DNA of 34,199 bases from an uncultured Oscillospiraceae bacterium (GTDB lineage: Bacteria; Bacillota; Clostridia; Oscillospirales; Acutalibacteraceae). The stretch spans positions 1-34,199 of the forward strand of contig UQDP01000019.1 of assembly GCA_900539845.1 (NCBI GenBank), in the 5' to 3' direction. The notes under the pieces are model-generated. The model was not told the origin of the DNA. It saw only the letters and a program-made list of their open reading frames with translations, and made no database searches. Made by a program: the position numbers and the translations under genes. Below are positions 6,589-14,116 of this stretch, in pieces (within the stretch, counting starts at the first letter, position 1; every line of letters starts with the position of its first letter).

Positions 6589-8094
6589 TTAAAGAAGACC
6601 GTCCCAGGTGTCTACCTCTTTGGCTTTCTTTTCATCTTCGTCAAACCAGTGCTGTGTCACGGATTTGCTCTCCGTAAAGAATCTGTAAGCGTCCTTGCCG
6701 AGACAGTGCAGATCGCCGAAAAAGCTCTGCTTGTGTCCGCTGAACGGAACAAAGCCGACAGGTACGGGAATACCTACGTTTATACCTACCTGACCGCCGT
6801 CTGTATATCTTGCGAATTTTCTTGCGTAATAGCCGCTCTGCGTGTAGATAACGGAGCCGTTGGCATACGGGCTTGCGTTCATGATTGCAAGTCCCTCGTC
6901 AAAGTCCTTGCATCTTTTTATGCAAAGCACCGGCCCGAAGATCTCGTCTCTGCCTATGGTCATATCTTCGGTAACGCGGTCAAATACGGTTGCGCCGATA
7001 AAGTAACCGTTTTCATATCCTTCGGGCACTTTTGGATTTCGTCCGTCCACAACAAGCTCTGCGCCCTCGTCGATACCTTTCTGAATATCCGCAAGTACTT
7101 CCTTGTAATGTTTCTCATAAGTAATCGGTCCGAGTCTTGTATTTTTATCCCATGCAGGGCCGCAGTTTACGGATTTTATCTGCTCTTTGAGTTCTGCCAC
7201 AAATTTATCTGCGATAGATTCCTCAACAACACAGCAGGACAGCGCCATGCATCTCTGGCCGGCGCAGCCGAAAGCGGAGTTTATAACGCCTGCAACCGTT
7301 CTTTCAAGCGCGCAGTCCTCCATAACGAGCGCATGGTTCTTAGCCTGGCAAAGAGCCTGGCATCTTTTTCCTGCTGCCGCGGCTTTCTGATATATCTTGA
7401 GACCTACGGGTGTGGAGCCTACAAAGGTGATACCCTTGACGTCCGGGTGTTCCAGTATGGTATCTATCTCGTTTCTTGAGCAGGTGACTATATTGATAAC
7501 GCCGTCCGGGATGCCGGCTTCCTTGTAAAGCTCGCCGATACGCATAGCGGTTCTCGGTGTAAGCGATGCGGCTTTGAGCACCATTGTGTTGCCGCAGGCA
7601 ACGCATACGGGCGTCATCCAGCCGAAAGGTATCATGGCAGGGAAGTTTACAGGCACGATACCTGCGAAAACACCGAGAGGTTCGCGGTATTTTACTGTGT
7701 CGAAGCCTGTGGAGGCATCCATAAGACTCTCGCCCATCATAAGAGAAGGCGCCTGCGTGGCAAGCTCTGTGCCTTCCTGGGCTTTTCCTACGTCGCCCTC
7801 AGCTTCTCCCCAGGCTTTTCCGTTTTCTTCGCAAACAAGCATAGTAAGCTCGTCTTTGTGCTCGATAAGGAGTTCACGCACTTTGTAAAGTATCTGCGCT
7901 CTTTTTCTTGCCGGAGTATTTCTCCATGAAGGGTACGCAGCTTTTGCAGCCTCTATAGCCTCAAGCAATTCTTCGTTAGTGCAGCATGGAGCCTGACCTG
8001 TTACCTCACCGGTTGAAGGATTATGCAGGTCATACCATTTATCGGTTTTGGACTCCCTGAACTCGCCGTTCACAAAATATTTTAGCTTTTCCAT
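6589..8094 (-). CDS. mmsA: CoA-acylating (methyl)malonate-semialdehyde dehydrogenase
   Basis: This 501-aa enzyme oxidises malonic or methylmalonic semialdehyde with NAD and CoA to acetyl- or propionyl-CoA, releasing carbon as CO2/bicarbonate. It has the MmsA/IolA features: PVNFPAMIPFGWMTP, catalytic Cys282 in GCAGQRCMALS, AKNHALVMED where hydrolytic aldehyde dehydrogenases have a catalytic Glu (here Asn253), and the diagnostic FSGHKQSFFGDLHCLGKD near the C-terminus. The length is normal. A GAGG ribosome site lies 8 nt before the ATG and a good minus-strand promoter lies at 8126-8154. No inositol or valine catabolic genes are nearby, so the source of its semialdehyde is open; an Fe-alcohol dehydrogenase follows downstream. 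Confidence 0.94.
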   Translation of the reverse strand: MEKLKYFVNGEFRESKTDKWYDLHNPSTGEVTGQAPCCTNEELLEAIEAAKAAYPSWRNTPARKRAQILYKVRELLIEHKDELTMLVCEENGKAWGEAEGDVGKAQEGTELATQAPSLMMGESLMDASTGFDTVKYREPLGVFAGIVPVNFPAMIPFGWMTPVCVACGNTMVLKAASLTPRTAMRIGELYKEAGIPDGVINIVTCSRNEIDTILEHPDVKGITFVGSTPVGLKIYQKAAAAGKRCQALCQAKNHALVMEDCALERTVAGVINSAFGCAGQRCMALSCCVVEESIADKFVAELKEQIKSVNCGPAWDKNTRLGPITYEKHYKEVLADIQKGIDEGAELVVDGRNPKVPEGYENGYFIGATVFDRVTEDMTIGRDEIFGPVLCIKRCKDFDEGLAIMNASPYANGSVIYTQSGYYARKFARYTDGGQVGINVGIPVPVGFVPFSGHKQSFFGDLHCLGKDAYRFFTESKSVTQHWFDEDEKKAKEVDTWDGLL

Positions 8095-8125
8095 ATTTTT
8101 ACCTCACATAAATTTTTCACCTTTT

Positions 8126-8154
8126 ATTTTAACATCGGAGAGTTTTTATTTCAA
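8126..8154 (-). promoter_or_regulatory. Promoter of mmsA
   Basis: On the minus strand, -35 TTGAAA (8149-8154) and -10 TAAAAT (8126-8131) are spaced 17 bp. Confidence 0.6.
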
Positions 8155-8230
8155 TCGGTATCTGTAATAAAATAAATTAAAATAATTGTGCAATTTAACA
8201 TAAATAAGATTTCATCATATTATGAGTTAC

Positions 8231-8261
8231 AGGATAAAAGCGATTCTGCTTTGTCCTGCTA
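8231..8261 (+). other. Hairpin in the leader of the FeoB-like gene
   Basis: CAGGATAAAAGC and GCTTTGTCCTG form a stem of about 11 bp with a bulge, ending about 16 nt before the start codon at 8277. No T-run follows, so any effect would be on translation. The rest of the 8095-8276 gap is AT-rich. Confidence 0.4.
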
Positions 8262-8276
8262 TGGTGAGGTGTTTTT

Positions 8277-8741
8277 ATGCGCGGCGGCAATATCAAGGCA
8301 TTTCGCACCGTAGCGCTGGCGGGGGCGCCCGGAGCGGGTAAAACAACGGTTTTTGAGGAGATCACAGGCTGTTTCGTGTGTGAAAAAAGACGGGAGCTTT
8401 TAAAAGGGTATTATTATTACAAGTACTGTGAATATGAAATTATACGTCTGCCCGATACATATTCCGAAGAGGACGCGGCTCGCGACTTTGACTGTGTAGT
8501 ATACGTTCTCAATGCCGAAAAGACCCAAAATGAGCTGTTGGGAGCACTGAGGTGCTCGCGCAGCGCGAAAAGATTTATTTTGTTGCTTAATTTCTGCGAC
8601 AGGGCCAAAAAAAGAAAAATTCCGCTGAATGTGAAGCTGCTTTCAGCGCTGCTGAGAGCGCCTGTAATAAAAGCAACGGCAAACAGCGGTAAGGGTATAA
8701 ACTCTCTGCTGGAAGCAGTCAGAAAATCATTTAAAAACTGA
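8277..8741 (+). CDS. Stand-alone, degenerate FeoB-type G-domain protein
   Basis: This 154-aa protein aligns by motif order with the N-terminal GTPase domain of the ferrous-iron transporter FeoB. G1 is GAPGAGKTT (16-24, FeoB usually GNPNSGKTT). The G3 region is RLPDTYSEED (57-66, FeoB usually DLPGTYSL). G4 is NFCDRAKK (105-112, FeoB usually NMMDEAEK), followed by APVIKATANSGKGINSLLEAV as in the FeoB G5/end. The DxxG glycine of G3 is replaced by Asp, so GTP hydrolysis may be impaired, and the roughly 550-residue transmembrane part is absent. GGTGAGG precedes the ATG by 6 nt and a terminator follows at 8755-8792, so the short gene looks complete rather than cut. Possible roles are a regulatory G protein or a decaying fragment. 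No feoA or feoB lies in the window. Confidence 0.75.
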   Translation: MRGGNIKAFRTVALAGAPGAGKTTVFEEITGCFVCEKRRELLKGYYYYKYCEYEIIRLPDTYSEEDAARDFDCVVYVLNAEKTQNELLGALRCSRSAKRFILLLNFCDRAKKRKIPLNVKLLSALLRAPVIKATANSGKGINSLLEAVRKSFKN

Positions 8742-8754
8742 GTTTGTAAAGAAA

Positions 8755-8792
8755 AACTTCAGCCCGTTTTATTCAGGCTGAAGTCCTTTTTC
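8755..8792 (+). terminator. Terminator after the FeoB-like gene
   Basis: ACTTCAGCC and GGCTGAAGT form a 9-bp stem, followed by CCTTTTT. Confidence 0.85.
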
Positions 8793-8899
8793 GCTTCCGT
8801 GACCGCAGCATAACGGATGCGTTGTATGTACTATATCATTATTTAATTATAATTGCAAGTAATTTGATTTATATTTGAATAAATGCATTAATATTATCA

Positions 8900-8928
8900 T
8901 TGAAAAGCTTTCAGCCTTGTGATAGAAT
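8900..8928 (+). promoter_or_regulatory. Promoter of the nanE-nanA-GH43 operon
   Basis: TTGAAA (8900-8905) and TAGAAT (8923-8928) are spaced 17 bp. The -35 overlaps TGAAAAGCTTTCA, an imperfect palindrome that could be an operator. Confidence 0.65.
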
Positions 8929-8953
8929 ATAAAAAAACAAGGCGGGTGGTATT

Positions 8954-9652
8954 TTGGCAAATTTAAAAAGAGGACTTATTGTTTCCTGCCAGGCAGTTAA
9001 AGGCGAGCCGCTTTACGGCCTTCATATGATGGGGCATTTCGCAAAGGCGGCAGTTCTCGGCGGAGCTGCCGGTATCAGGGCGAATTATGTTTCGGATATT
9101 CAGGAAATAAAAGAGCAGGTAAACGTGCCCGTGATCGGAATCATAAAGGCTGAATACGAGGACAGCGATGTGTATATCACGCCCACTCTTAAAGAGGTAA
9201 AAGAGCTTATAGAAACGGGTTGCGAGGTGATTGCGCTGGACGCAACAAAGAGATCGCGCCCGGGCGGCGAAAAGCTGGAGGATCTTGTCGCCTACATACG
9301 CAGAAATGCGCCTGATGTTGAGATCATGGCGGATTGCTCGGATTTTGAAGAGGCTGAGGCGGCAGACAATATGGGCTTTGATTATGTCGGAACGACTATG
9401 AGAAGCTATACACCTTATACTGCCGGAATTGAAATACCGGACTATGAGCTGCTGAGAAAGATGACGCGCGAGCTTTCGGCAAAGGTCATAGCGGAAGGCG
9501 GTATATGGGAGACAGGGCAGCTTGAAAAAGTGCTTGCTTGTGATCCTTATGCCGTTGTTATAGGCAGTGCCATCACTAGACCCTTGGATATTACAAAGCG
9601 TTTTGAAAGCGTTTTTAAGAAGAATAATTTTTATAATAAACAGGAGAAATGA
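8954..9652 (+). CDS. nanE: N-acetylmannosamine-6-phosphate 2-epimerase
   Basis: This 232-aa TIM-barrel enzyme converts ManNAc-6-P to GlcNAc-6-P in sialic-acid catabolism. Recognisable NanE segments are LIVSCQAVKGEPLYG, AGIRANYVSDI, catalytic Lys65 in IGIIKAEYEDSDVYITPT, and the phosphate-binding end AEGGIWETGQ and AVVIGSAITRP. The start is TTG at 8954 with GGCGGGTGG about 3-11 nt upstream; the product begins MANLKRGLIVSCQ, in line with the family. It is the first gene of the operon and its stop overlaps the nanA start region. A ManNAc kinase (nanK) and a sialic-acid transporter are not in the window and must be encoded elsewhere. Confidence 0.95.
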   Translation: MANLKRGLIVSCQAVKGEPLYGLHMMGHFAKAAVLGGAAGIRANYVSDIQEIKEQVNVPVIGIIKAEYEDSDVYITPTLKEVKELIETGCEVIALDATKRSRPGGEKLEDLVAYIRRNAPDVEIMADCSDFEEAEAADNMGFDYVGTTMRSYTPYTAGIEIPDYELLRKMTRELSAKVIAEGGIWETGQLEKVLACDPYAVVIGSAITRPLDITKRFESVFKKNNFYNKQEK

Positions 9653-9654
9653 AA

Positions 9655-10539
9655 ATGCAGGATCTAAAGAAGTTTAAAGGTTTATTTTCGGCTTTGCTCA
9701 CCCCGTTTAACGCAGACGGAAGCATCAAATACGACTCCATAAAGGACCTTGTTGAATTCAATATCAAAAACGGTATTGACGGTTTTTATGTCGGCGGCAG
9801 CACCGGCGAGGGACTTCTTCTCACCAATGAGGAAAGAAAAGAAGTGTTCAGATGCGTTAAAGAGGCGGCCGGTGACAGAGTTACTCTCATTGCCCACGTA
9901 GGCACCATTTCCACCGATGCGGCCGTAAATATGGCTGAGTGCGCCGAGGAGCTTGGTTATGACGCTGTGTCGGCGGTCGCGCCTTTCTATTACGGCTTTC
10001 CTCTTGAGGCGATTCTCGGCTATTACAAGGATATTGCAAACAGCACCTCACTGCCGATGATCATTTACAATTTCCCGAATTCAAGCGGCTTTTCGCTTAC
10101 AAAGGATATTGCCAACGAGCTGTTTAAAAATGAAAAGTTTATAGGTATAAAGCACACATCAAGCGATATGTTCGCTCTGCAGCGATTTAAGCAGCTTGAC
10201 AGGGATATCGTTGTTTATAACGGTTTTGACGAAACTTTGCTCGCAGGTCTTGCAATGGGCGCTGACGGCGCGATTGGCAGCACTTATAATTTTATGGGTA
10301 AAAAGTTCAAAAAGATCATGAATGATTTCCGGAACGGCGATCTTAAAGCTGCGCAGCAGGGGCAGAACGAAGCGGATGAGATTATTTCGGAAATGATAAA
10401 ATACGGCGTGTTCCAGTCTGAAAAAGCCATACTTACAGAACTCGGTGTGGACATGGGCGAATGCAGAAAGCCGTTTCTTCCGATTACGGATGAATGCAGA
10501 GCGTCTATGAGAAAAATCGCGCAGAAGATAGAAAAATAA
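9655..10539 (+). CDS. nanA: N-acetylneuraminate lyase
   Basis: This enzyme of the DapA/NanA aldolase family cleaves N-acetylneuraminate to ManNAc and pyruvate. From the start used here, GSTGE (48-52) binds the pyruvate carboxylate, Tyr138 lies in IIYNFPNSSG and Schiff-base Lys166 in GIKHTSSDMF. TSSD after the lysine and the FDE segment (YNGFDETLLAG) are the sialic-acid-lyase version rather than dihydrodipicolinate synthase. I prefer ATG 9655, 8 nt after AGGAG; the ATG at 9649 is only 2 nt from it, though it overlaps the nanE stop. Length is 294 aa, as usual. It is tightly coupled to nanE upstream and to the GH43-like gene downstream. Confidence 0.95.
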   Translation: MQDLKKFKGLFSALLTPFNADGSIKYDSIKDLVEFNIKNGIDGFYVGGSTGEGLLLTNEERKEVFRCVKEAAGDRVTLIAHVGTISTDAAVNMAECAEELGYDAVSAVAPFYYGFPLEAILGYYKDIANSTSLPMIIYNFPNSSGFSLTKDIANELFKNEKFIGIKHTSSDMFALQRFKQLDRDIVVYNGFDETLLAGLAMGADGAIGSTYNFMGKKFKKIMNDFRNGDLKAAQQGQNEADEIISEMIKYGVFQSEKAILTELGVDMGECRKPFLPITDECRASMRKIAQKIEK

Positions 10540-10545
10540 TTGTAT

Positions 10546-11394
10546 ATGAAATGCAGTGAGATCAACATAAGGGATCCGTTCGTGCTGTACGAAAACGGAA
10601 AATATTATATGTATGGTACGCGCGCGGCGGATTTCGGAAAACACACCGGCGGGTTTGATGTTTACACCTCAGATGATCTGAAAGATTGGAGCGGACCGAC
10701 AGAATGCTTTGATTCCGAAAAATACGGATTGAACAGGGAAGTAAACTGGGCGCCGGAAGTGCATAAATATAAAGATAAATACTATATGTTTGCCTCATTC
10801 ACACAGGAAAACGGTCTCAGGGGCACATACTCGCTTGTTTGCGAAAGCCCTCTCGGTCCGTTTCGTCCTCACTCGGCAGGCGCGCTTACACCTGACTGCT
10901 GGGAATGCATAGACGGCACCTTATATGTTGAAAACGGTGTGCCTTATCTTGTTTTCTGCCACGAGCATACGCAGGCGATCGATGGAGAGATATGCTTTGT
11001 TGCGCTGAGCAATGACCTGAAAAAGAGCAGCGGTCAGCCAAAGGAGATGTTTACCGCCTCTTCCCCATGGTGGGCAGACAGGAAACTTCCAGGTGAACAC
11101 TATGTTACGGACGGACCTTTTATGTACCGCACAAAAGCAGGTACGCTTCTGATGATGTGGTCAACTTTTATTAAGCACAAATATGCGCAGTGCATCGCCG
11201 TTTCCGAAAACGGAAGCATAAGCGGTGATTTTCTCCATCTTCCGCCGCTGATTAAAGATGACGGCGGACATGGCATGATCTTTCAGGCGGAAAAAGACCT
11301 GCTTTTGACTTTTCACTCACCAAATAAAACGGGATTGGAGCATCCGTGTTTTGTAAAAGTGTGGGATGACGGCGATAGACTAAAGCTGATTTGA
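10546..11394 (+). CDS. GH43-like five-bladed beta-propeller glycosidase
   Basis: This 282-aa protein has the GH43-clan layout. INIRDPFVLYENGKYYMYG carries the N-terminal catalytic-base Asp in RDPF, VNWAPEVHKYKDKYYMF follows, IDGTLYVENGVPYLVF has the middle Asp, and a DGPFM segment follows (around residue 188). GH43 enzymes remove arabinose, xylose or galactose residues; this subgroup is not assignable by eye. There is no signal peptide, so it probably acts inside the cell on imported oligosaccharides. ATG 10546 begins MKCSEINIRDP and fits homologous N-termini; TTG 10540 directly follows the nanA stop and is the alternative. The gene is 6 nt from nanA and shares its transcript, which hints that its substrate comes with sialylated glycans. 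A bidirectional terminator follows. Confidence 0.82.
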   Translation: MKCSEINIRDPFVLYENGKYYMYGTRAADFGKHTGGFDVYTSDDLKDWSGPTECFDSEKYGLNREVNWAPEVHKYKDKYYMFASFTQENGLRGTYSLVCESPLGPFRPHSAGALTPDCWECIDGTLYVENGVPYLVFCHEHTQAIDGEICFVALSNDLKKSSGQPKEMFTASSPWWADRKLPGEHYVTDGPFMYRTKAGTLLMMWSTFIKHKYAQCIAVSENGSISGDFLHLPPLIKDDGGHGMIFQAEKDLLLTFHSPNKTGLEHPCFVKVWDDGDRLKLI

Positions 11395-11402
11395 CGTAAA
11401 AT

Positions 11403-11439
11403 AAAACGCATCGTACTTATAACGTACGATGCGTTTTTT
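11403..11439. terminator. Bidirectional terminator between GH43-like and GH2 genes
   Basis: AACGCATCGTAC and GTACGATGCGTT form a 12-bp perfect stem, with T-runs on both strands. Confidence 0.92.
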
Positions 11440-11455
11440 GCTGGTTGCTTCCGTG

Positions 11456-13906
11456 TCAGCTGAAGGTGTAATAGAACATATTTGCAATGTTTTCCGGCTT
11501 TAAGGAAAATCCGACTCTGTATGCGGTTCTTTCTGCCTCGGTTGAGGAGGATCTGACATTGTTTACGCATTTTACGGATATGCTTTCAGGCTTTATCCTG
11601 CATTCCTTTTCAAGGCGGATCGTTTTCGGTTCGCCCGGGATCAGATCAAAGGAATTGTCTGAGAGAGGAGTGCTTTCGCCTTTGATATCCACAAAAACGG
11701 ATCTTGCGTATGTGTTGCATTCAAGAGTCAGCTGATTTCCGTCAACAAGCACCCTGATCTTCGCTCGTTTCAGATCAAGCTTTCTTTCTGGGGCGAAAAC
11801 CGTTGTCTTTTCAAATATTTTTTTCCCTTCTGCATTGTAAAGCTCCGCCTGTAAAACGTTTCTTATTTTGTCGGTTCCTTTTAAAGAAACCGTGATCGCT
11901 TTGAGCGGATTGCCGGCGGCTGAAAATACCTTCTCGCTTTCCTCTGCGAAGATTCTGCCCTGAAAATCACGAATCTTTGCCGTAACTGTATACTCAGCAC
12001 TTTCAAGAGTGTCATTGAGCAGGTATATTTCCGCGTTTGAGCCTTTTTCCTTAACAGACAGCGCGACGGGACTGAAAAATCGTTTGCCCTCATACATAAG
12101 AGGTTTCCACTTGCCTGAGTAATCCACCGAGGACCAGCTCGGGCATCCCCAGCAGTCGTTGAGCTGCCACCAAAGCGCACCGTTGCATCTGCCTTTGCAG
12201 CGCCTGAAATGCTCCGCCGCGTTTCCTACACATTGCGACTGAATCAGTCCTGTAAGATAGATAAGATCATCAAATCTGTCCGGCTCATTATATCTTTCAA
12301 GCAGATAATATCTCATTTTGGCATTGCCGCTGAGGCATTTCTGGTGGCTGAGCATCGTTTCGGAAAAGAGATTCATTTCTTCTTTTTCCGCAAACTGTTC
12401 GATGCAGTCTTTGCTTGGCAGAGATTCCATACCGTACTCGCTCATAAAGCGGGTGTATCTTTTTGTGTAATATTTGAGGTCCTTGCAGCCGTGCCAAACA
12501 TGCCACATATGCGTGTCGCCGCATTTGTCCGCAGTGATGTTCTTTCTGAACCCGGCACCGATAGGCGAAGTCTCAATATACGGCGTTTTTTTGTCATACT
12601 TTCTGAGTTCGCCGGGAAGTATGTCATAAAAGAATTTGCGATACCATTTTACAATCTCGGAATTTTCGGGGAGATAGGTGAACATAAACTCTATCTCGTT
12701 GTTTCCGCACCAAAGCGCAAGCGAAGCATGGTGGCTTATTCTGGAAACATTGTATTTGACCTCGTTCAGAACATTTGCAAGAAAATCCTCTTCATAAAAC
12801 GGATACATAAGGCAGGCAAACATAAAATCCTGCCAGACAAGTATGCCTTTTTCATCGCACAAATCGTAAAACTCATCGCTGCCGTAGTATCCGCCGCCCC
12901 ACACTCTGAGCATATTGAAGTTTGCCAGTATTGCGTCGTTCGTGATCTTTTCAAAGGAAGCTTTGTTTATTCGGTCTGCCATAGCGTCCGGCGGAATGAG
13001 GTTGGCTCCCTTTGCGAATATCGGCACTCCGTTTAAAATAAATCGGAAATTGCTGCCGTATTTGTCTTTGGATCTGTCAAGCTCAATCGTCCTGAGTCCT
13101 ATGCGCTTGGCTGTGTTTTCGATTTTCACGGTATAAAGCGGCTGTTTATCCCTGCCGGAAAGCTCTCTTGTCCACCACAGTTCGGGAGTTTCGATCGTTA
13201 TCTGAGCATAGCCGTCTTCAATTTTAAATGTGCGTTTTTCACCGTCCGGGGCGGTCAGTTCTCCTGAGGAGTCCTTTTTTATGTCCGTATGTATTTTAAG
13301 GGTTACCACGCCGTCTTTATGTGTCTGGTTCAGTGAAAAATCGCGGATCTCATCATGGAATGCAATCAGGCGTATATTGCCCAAAATACCCGAAAGCGGC
13401 ATATTGATTCCCCAGTCCCAGCCGAAATGACAGGCAGGCTTTCTGATGTACGGCACGCCGTTTATGCCGTTCGCGTTTCTGGGCAGCGCTTTTTCTTTCT
13501 GTCTTCTTTTTACATATTCAACAGGGGAGGAAAAGCGTATCTCTATGCTGTTCTCGCCCTCGTTAACAAATTTTTTTATATCTTTTTCGAATCCGATATA
13601 CGCGTTTTGGCTTTTACCGGCAAGGCTGCCGTTGATATATATTTCGGCAAGCGTGTCCAGGCAGTCGCATTGCAGCATAATGTTCTCGTTTTCAAGAAAA
13701 TCTTTTTCCAGGCTGAATTTTCTTGAAAAGCTTTTGTCCGTCTCGCCGATATAGAGCGAGTCATTTTCATTTGTGCCGTAAAACGGGTCGTCGATTACTC
13801 CGTTTTTCAGCAGCACATTGTAGTCCGATACAGGAACTTCGGCTCCGTAGGTCTTTCCTCCGGGCATTGTCATCTGCCAATTACCGTTCAGCGATATTGT
13901 TTTCAT
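11456..13906 (-). CDS. GH2 beta-mannosidase
   Basis: This 816-aa protein is a glycoside hydrolase family 2 beta-mannosidase, cleaving terminal beta-1,4-mannose such as the N-glycan core or mannan. Order of domains: N-terminal sugar-binding jelly roll (about 1-190) with the beta-mannosidase signature HFGWDWGINMPLSG, Ig-like domain (about 190-290), TIM barrel from FAKGANLIPPDAM and RVWGGGYYGSDEFYDLCDE, then C-terminal beta domains. The acid/base is Glu404 in WCGNNEIEF and the nucleophile Glu490 in FMSEYGMES. There is no signal peptide, so it is probably intracellular. It has its own promoter (13963-13991) and converges on nanE-nanA-GH43. Neighbouring sialic-acid genes make host N-glycan use the simplest reading, but plant mannan is also possible. 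Confidence 0.93.
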   Translation of the reverse strand: MKTISLNGNWQMTMPGGKTYGAEVPVSDYNVLLKNGVIDDPFYGTNENDSLYIGETDKSFSRKFSLEKDFLENENIMLQCDCLDTLAEIYINGSLAGKSQNAYIGFEKDIKKFVNEGENSIEIRFSSPVEYVKRRQKEKALPRNANGINGVPYIRKPACHFGWDWGINMPLSGILGNIRLIAFHDEIRDFSLNQTHKDGVVTLKIHTDIKKDSSGELTAPDGEKRTFKIEDGYAQITIETPELWWTRELSGRDKQPLYTVKIENTAKRIGLRTIELDRSKDKYGSNFRFILNGVPIFAKGANLIPPDAMADRINKASFEKITNDAILANFNMLRVWGGGYYGSDEFYDLCDEKGILVWQDFMFACLMYPFYEEDFLANVLNEVKYNVSRISHHASLALWCGNNEIEFMFTYLPENSEIVKWYRKFFYDILPGELRKYDKKTPYIETSPIGAGFRKNITADKCGDTHMWHVWHGCKDLKYYTKRYTRFMSEYGMESLPSKDCIEQFAEKEEMNLFSETMLSHQKCLSGNAKMRYYLLERYNEPDRFDDLIYLTGLIQSQCVGNAAEHFRRCKGRCNGALWWQLNDCWGCPSWSSVDYSGKWKPLMYEGKRFFSPVALSVKEKGSNAEIYLLNDTLESAEYTVTAKIRDFQGRIFAEESEKVFSAAGNPLKAITVSLKGTDKIRNVLQAELYNAEGKKIFEKTTVFAPERKLDLKRAKIRVLVDGNQLTLECNTYARSVFVDIKGESTPLSDNSFDLIPGEPKTIRLEKECRIKPESISVKCVNNVRSSSTEAERTAYRVGFSLKPENIANMFYYTFS

Positions 13907-13937
13907 TTCTTTTCCCTCTGCTTTTTCAGTAACGATT

Positions 13938-13991
13938 CAAAGCATAAAGCTTTGTCAAGGCAATTATAGCATAACTAATGATGTCTATCAA
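13938..13991 (-). promoter_or_regulatory. Promoter of the beta-mannosidase gene with downstream inverted repeat
   Basis: On the minus strand, -35 TTGATA (13986-13991) and -10 TATAAT (13963-13968) are 17 bp apart. CAAAGC-TTTAT-GCTTTG (13938-13954), a perfect 6-bp inverted repeat, lies at or just after the expected transcription start, a typical repressor position. Confidence 0.65.
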
Positions 13992-14006
13992 TATTTTAAA
14001 TTTTTA

Positions 14007-14035
14007 TTGCATTTCATATCGTACTGCTTTATAAT
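14007..14035 (+). promoter_or_regulatory. Promoter of queT
   Basis: TTGCAT (14007-14012) and TATAAT (14030-14035) are 17 bp apart; transcription should start at about 14041, directly before the structured leader. Confidence 0.75.
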
Positions 14036-14040
14036 ACTCC

Positions 14041-14110
14041 CTGTCAGTTCGCGAAATCCTGACCAGTTTCGTACACTTTGCGAAGCTTCTAAAAACAAAA
14101 CTAAGGAGAA
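14041..14110 (+). ncRNA. Putative preQ1 riboswitch (class uncertain) in the queT leader
   Basis: The leader is about 75 nt and precedes a queT gene, the gene most often controlled by preQ1 riboswitches. A short stem GTCAG (14043-14047) / CTGAC (14059-14063) closes a loop TTCGCGAAATC. An A-rich stretch AAAAACAAAACTAAGGAG (14091-14108), much like the preQ1-I tail, runs into the ribosome site. The UCCU at 14057-14060 can pair with AGGA at 14104-14107, which would form an H-type pseudoknot and hide the ribosome site. Between the stem and the tail there is an extra about 25-nt hairpin region (TTTCG/CGAAG), unlike compact class I and closer to an extended class III-like plan. The class call is tentative. 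Confidence 0.55.
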
Positions 14111-14116
14111 AACTGA

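Noticed and set aside
6586..7479. A 297-codon open frame on the plus strand opposite mmsA.
   Set aside because: It is wholly antisense to a clear aldehyde dehydrogenase, has no family-like sequence and overlaps the mmsA terminator region. Long antisense frames are common opposite such genes.
8901..8913. AAAGCTTT in the nan and beta-mannosidase promoters as proof of one regulator.
   Set aside because: The common core is a short palindrome likely to arise by chance; kept only as a weak hypothesis within the glycan finding.
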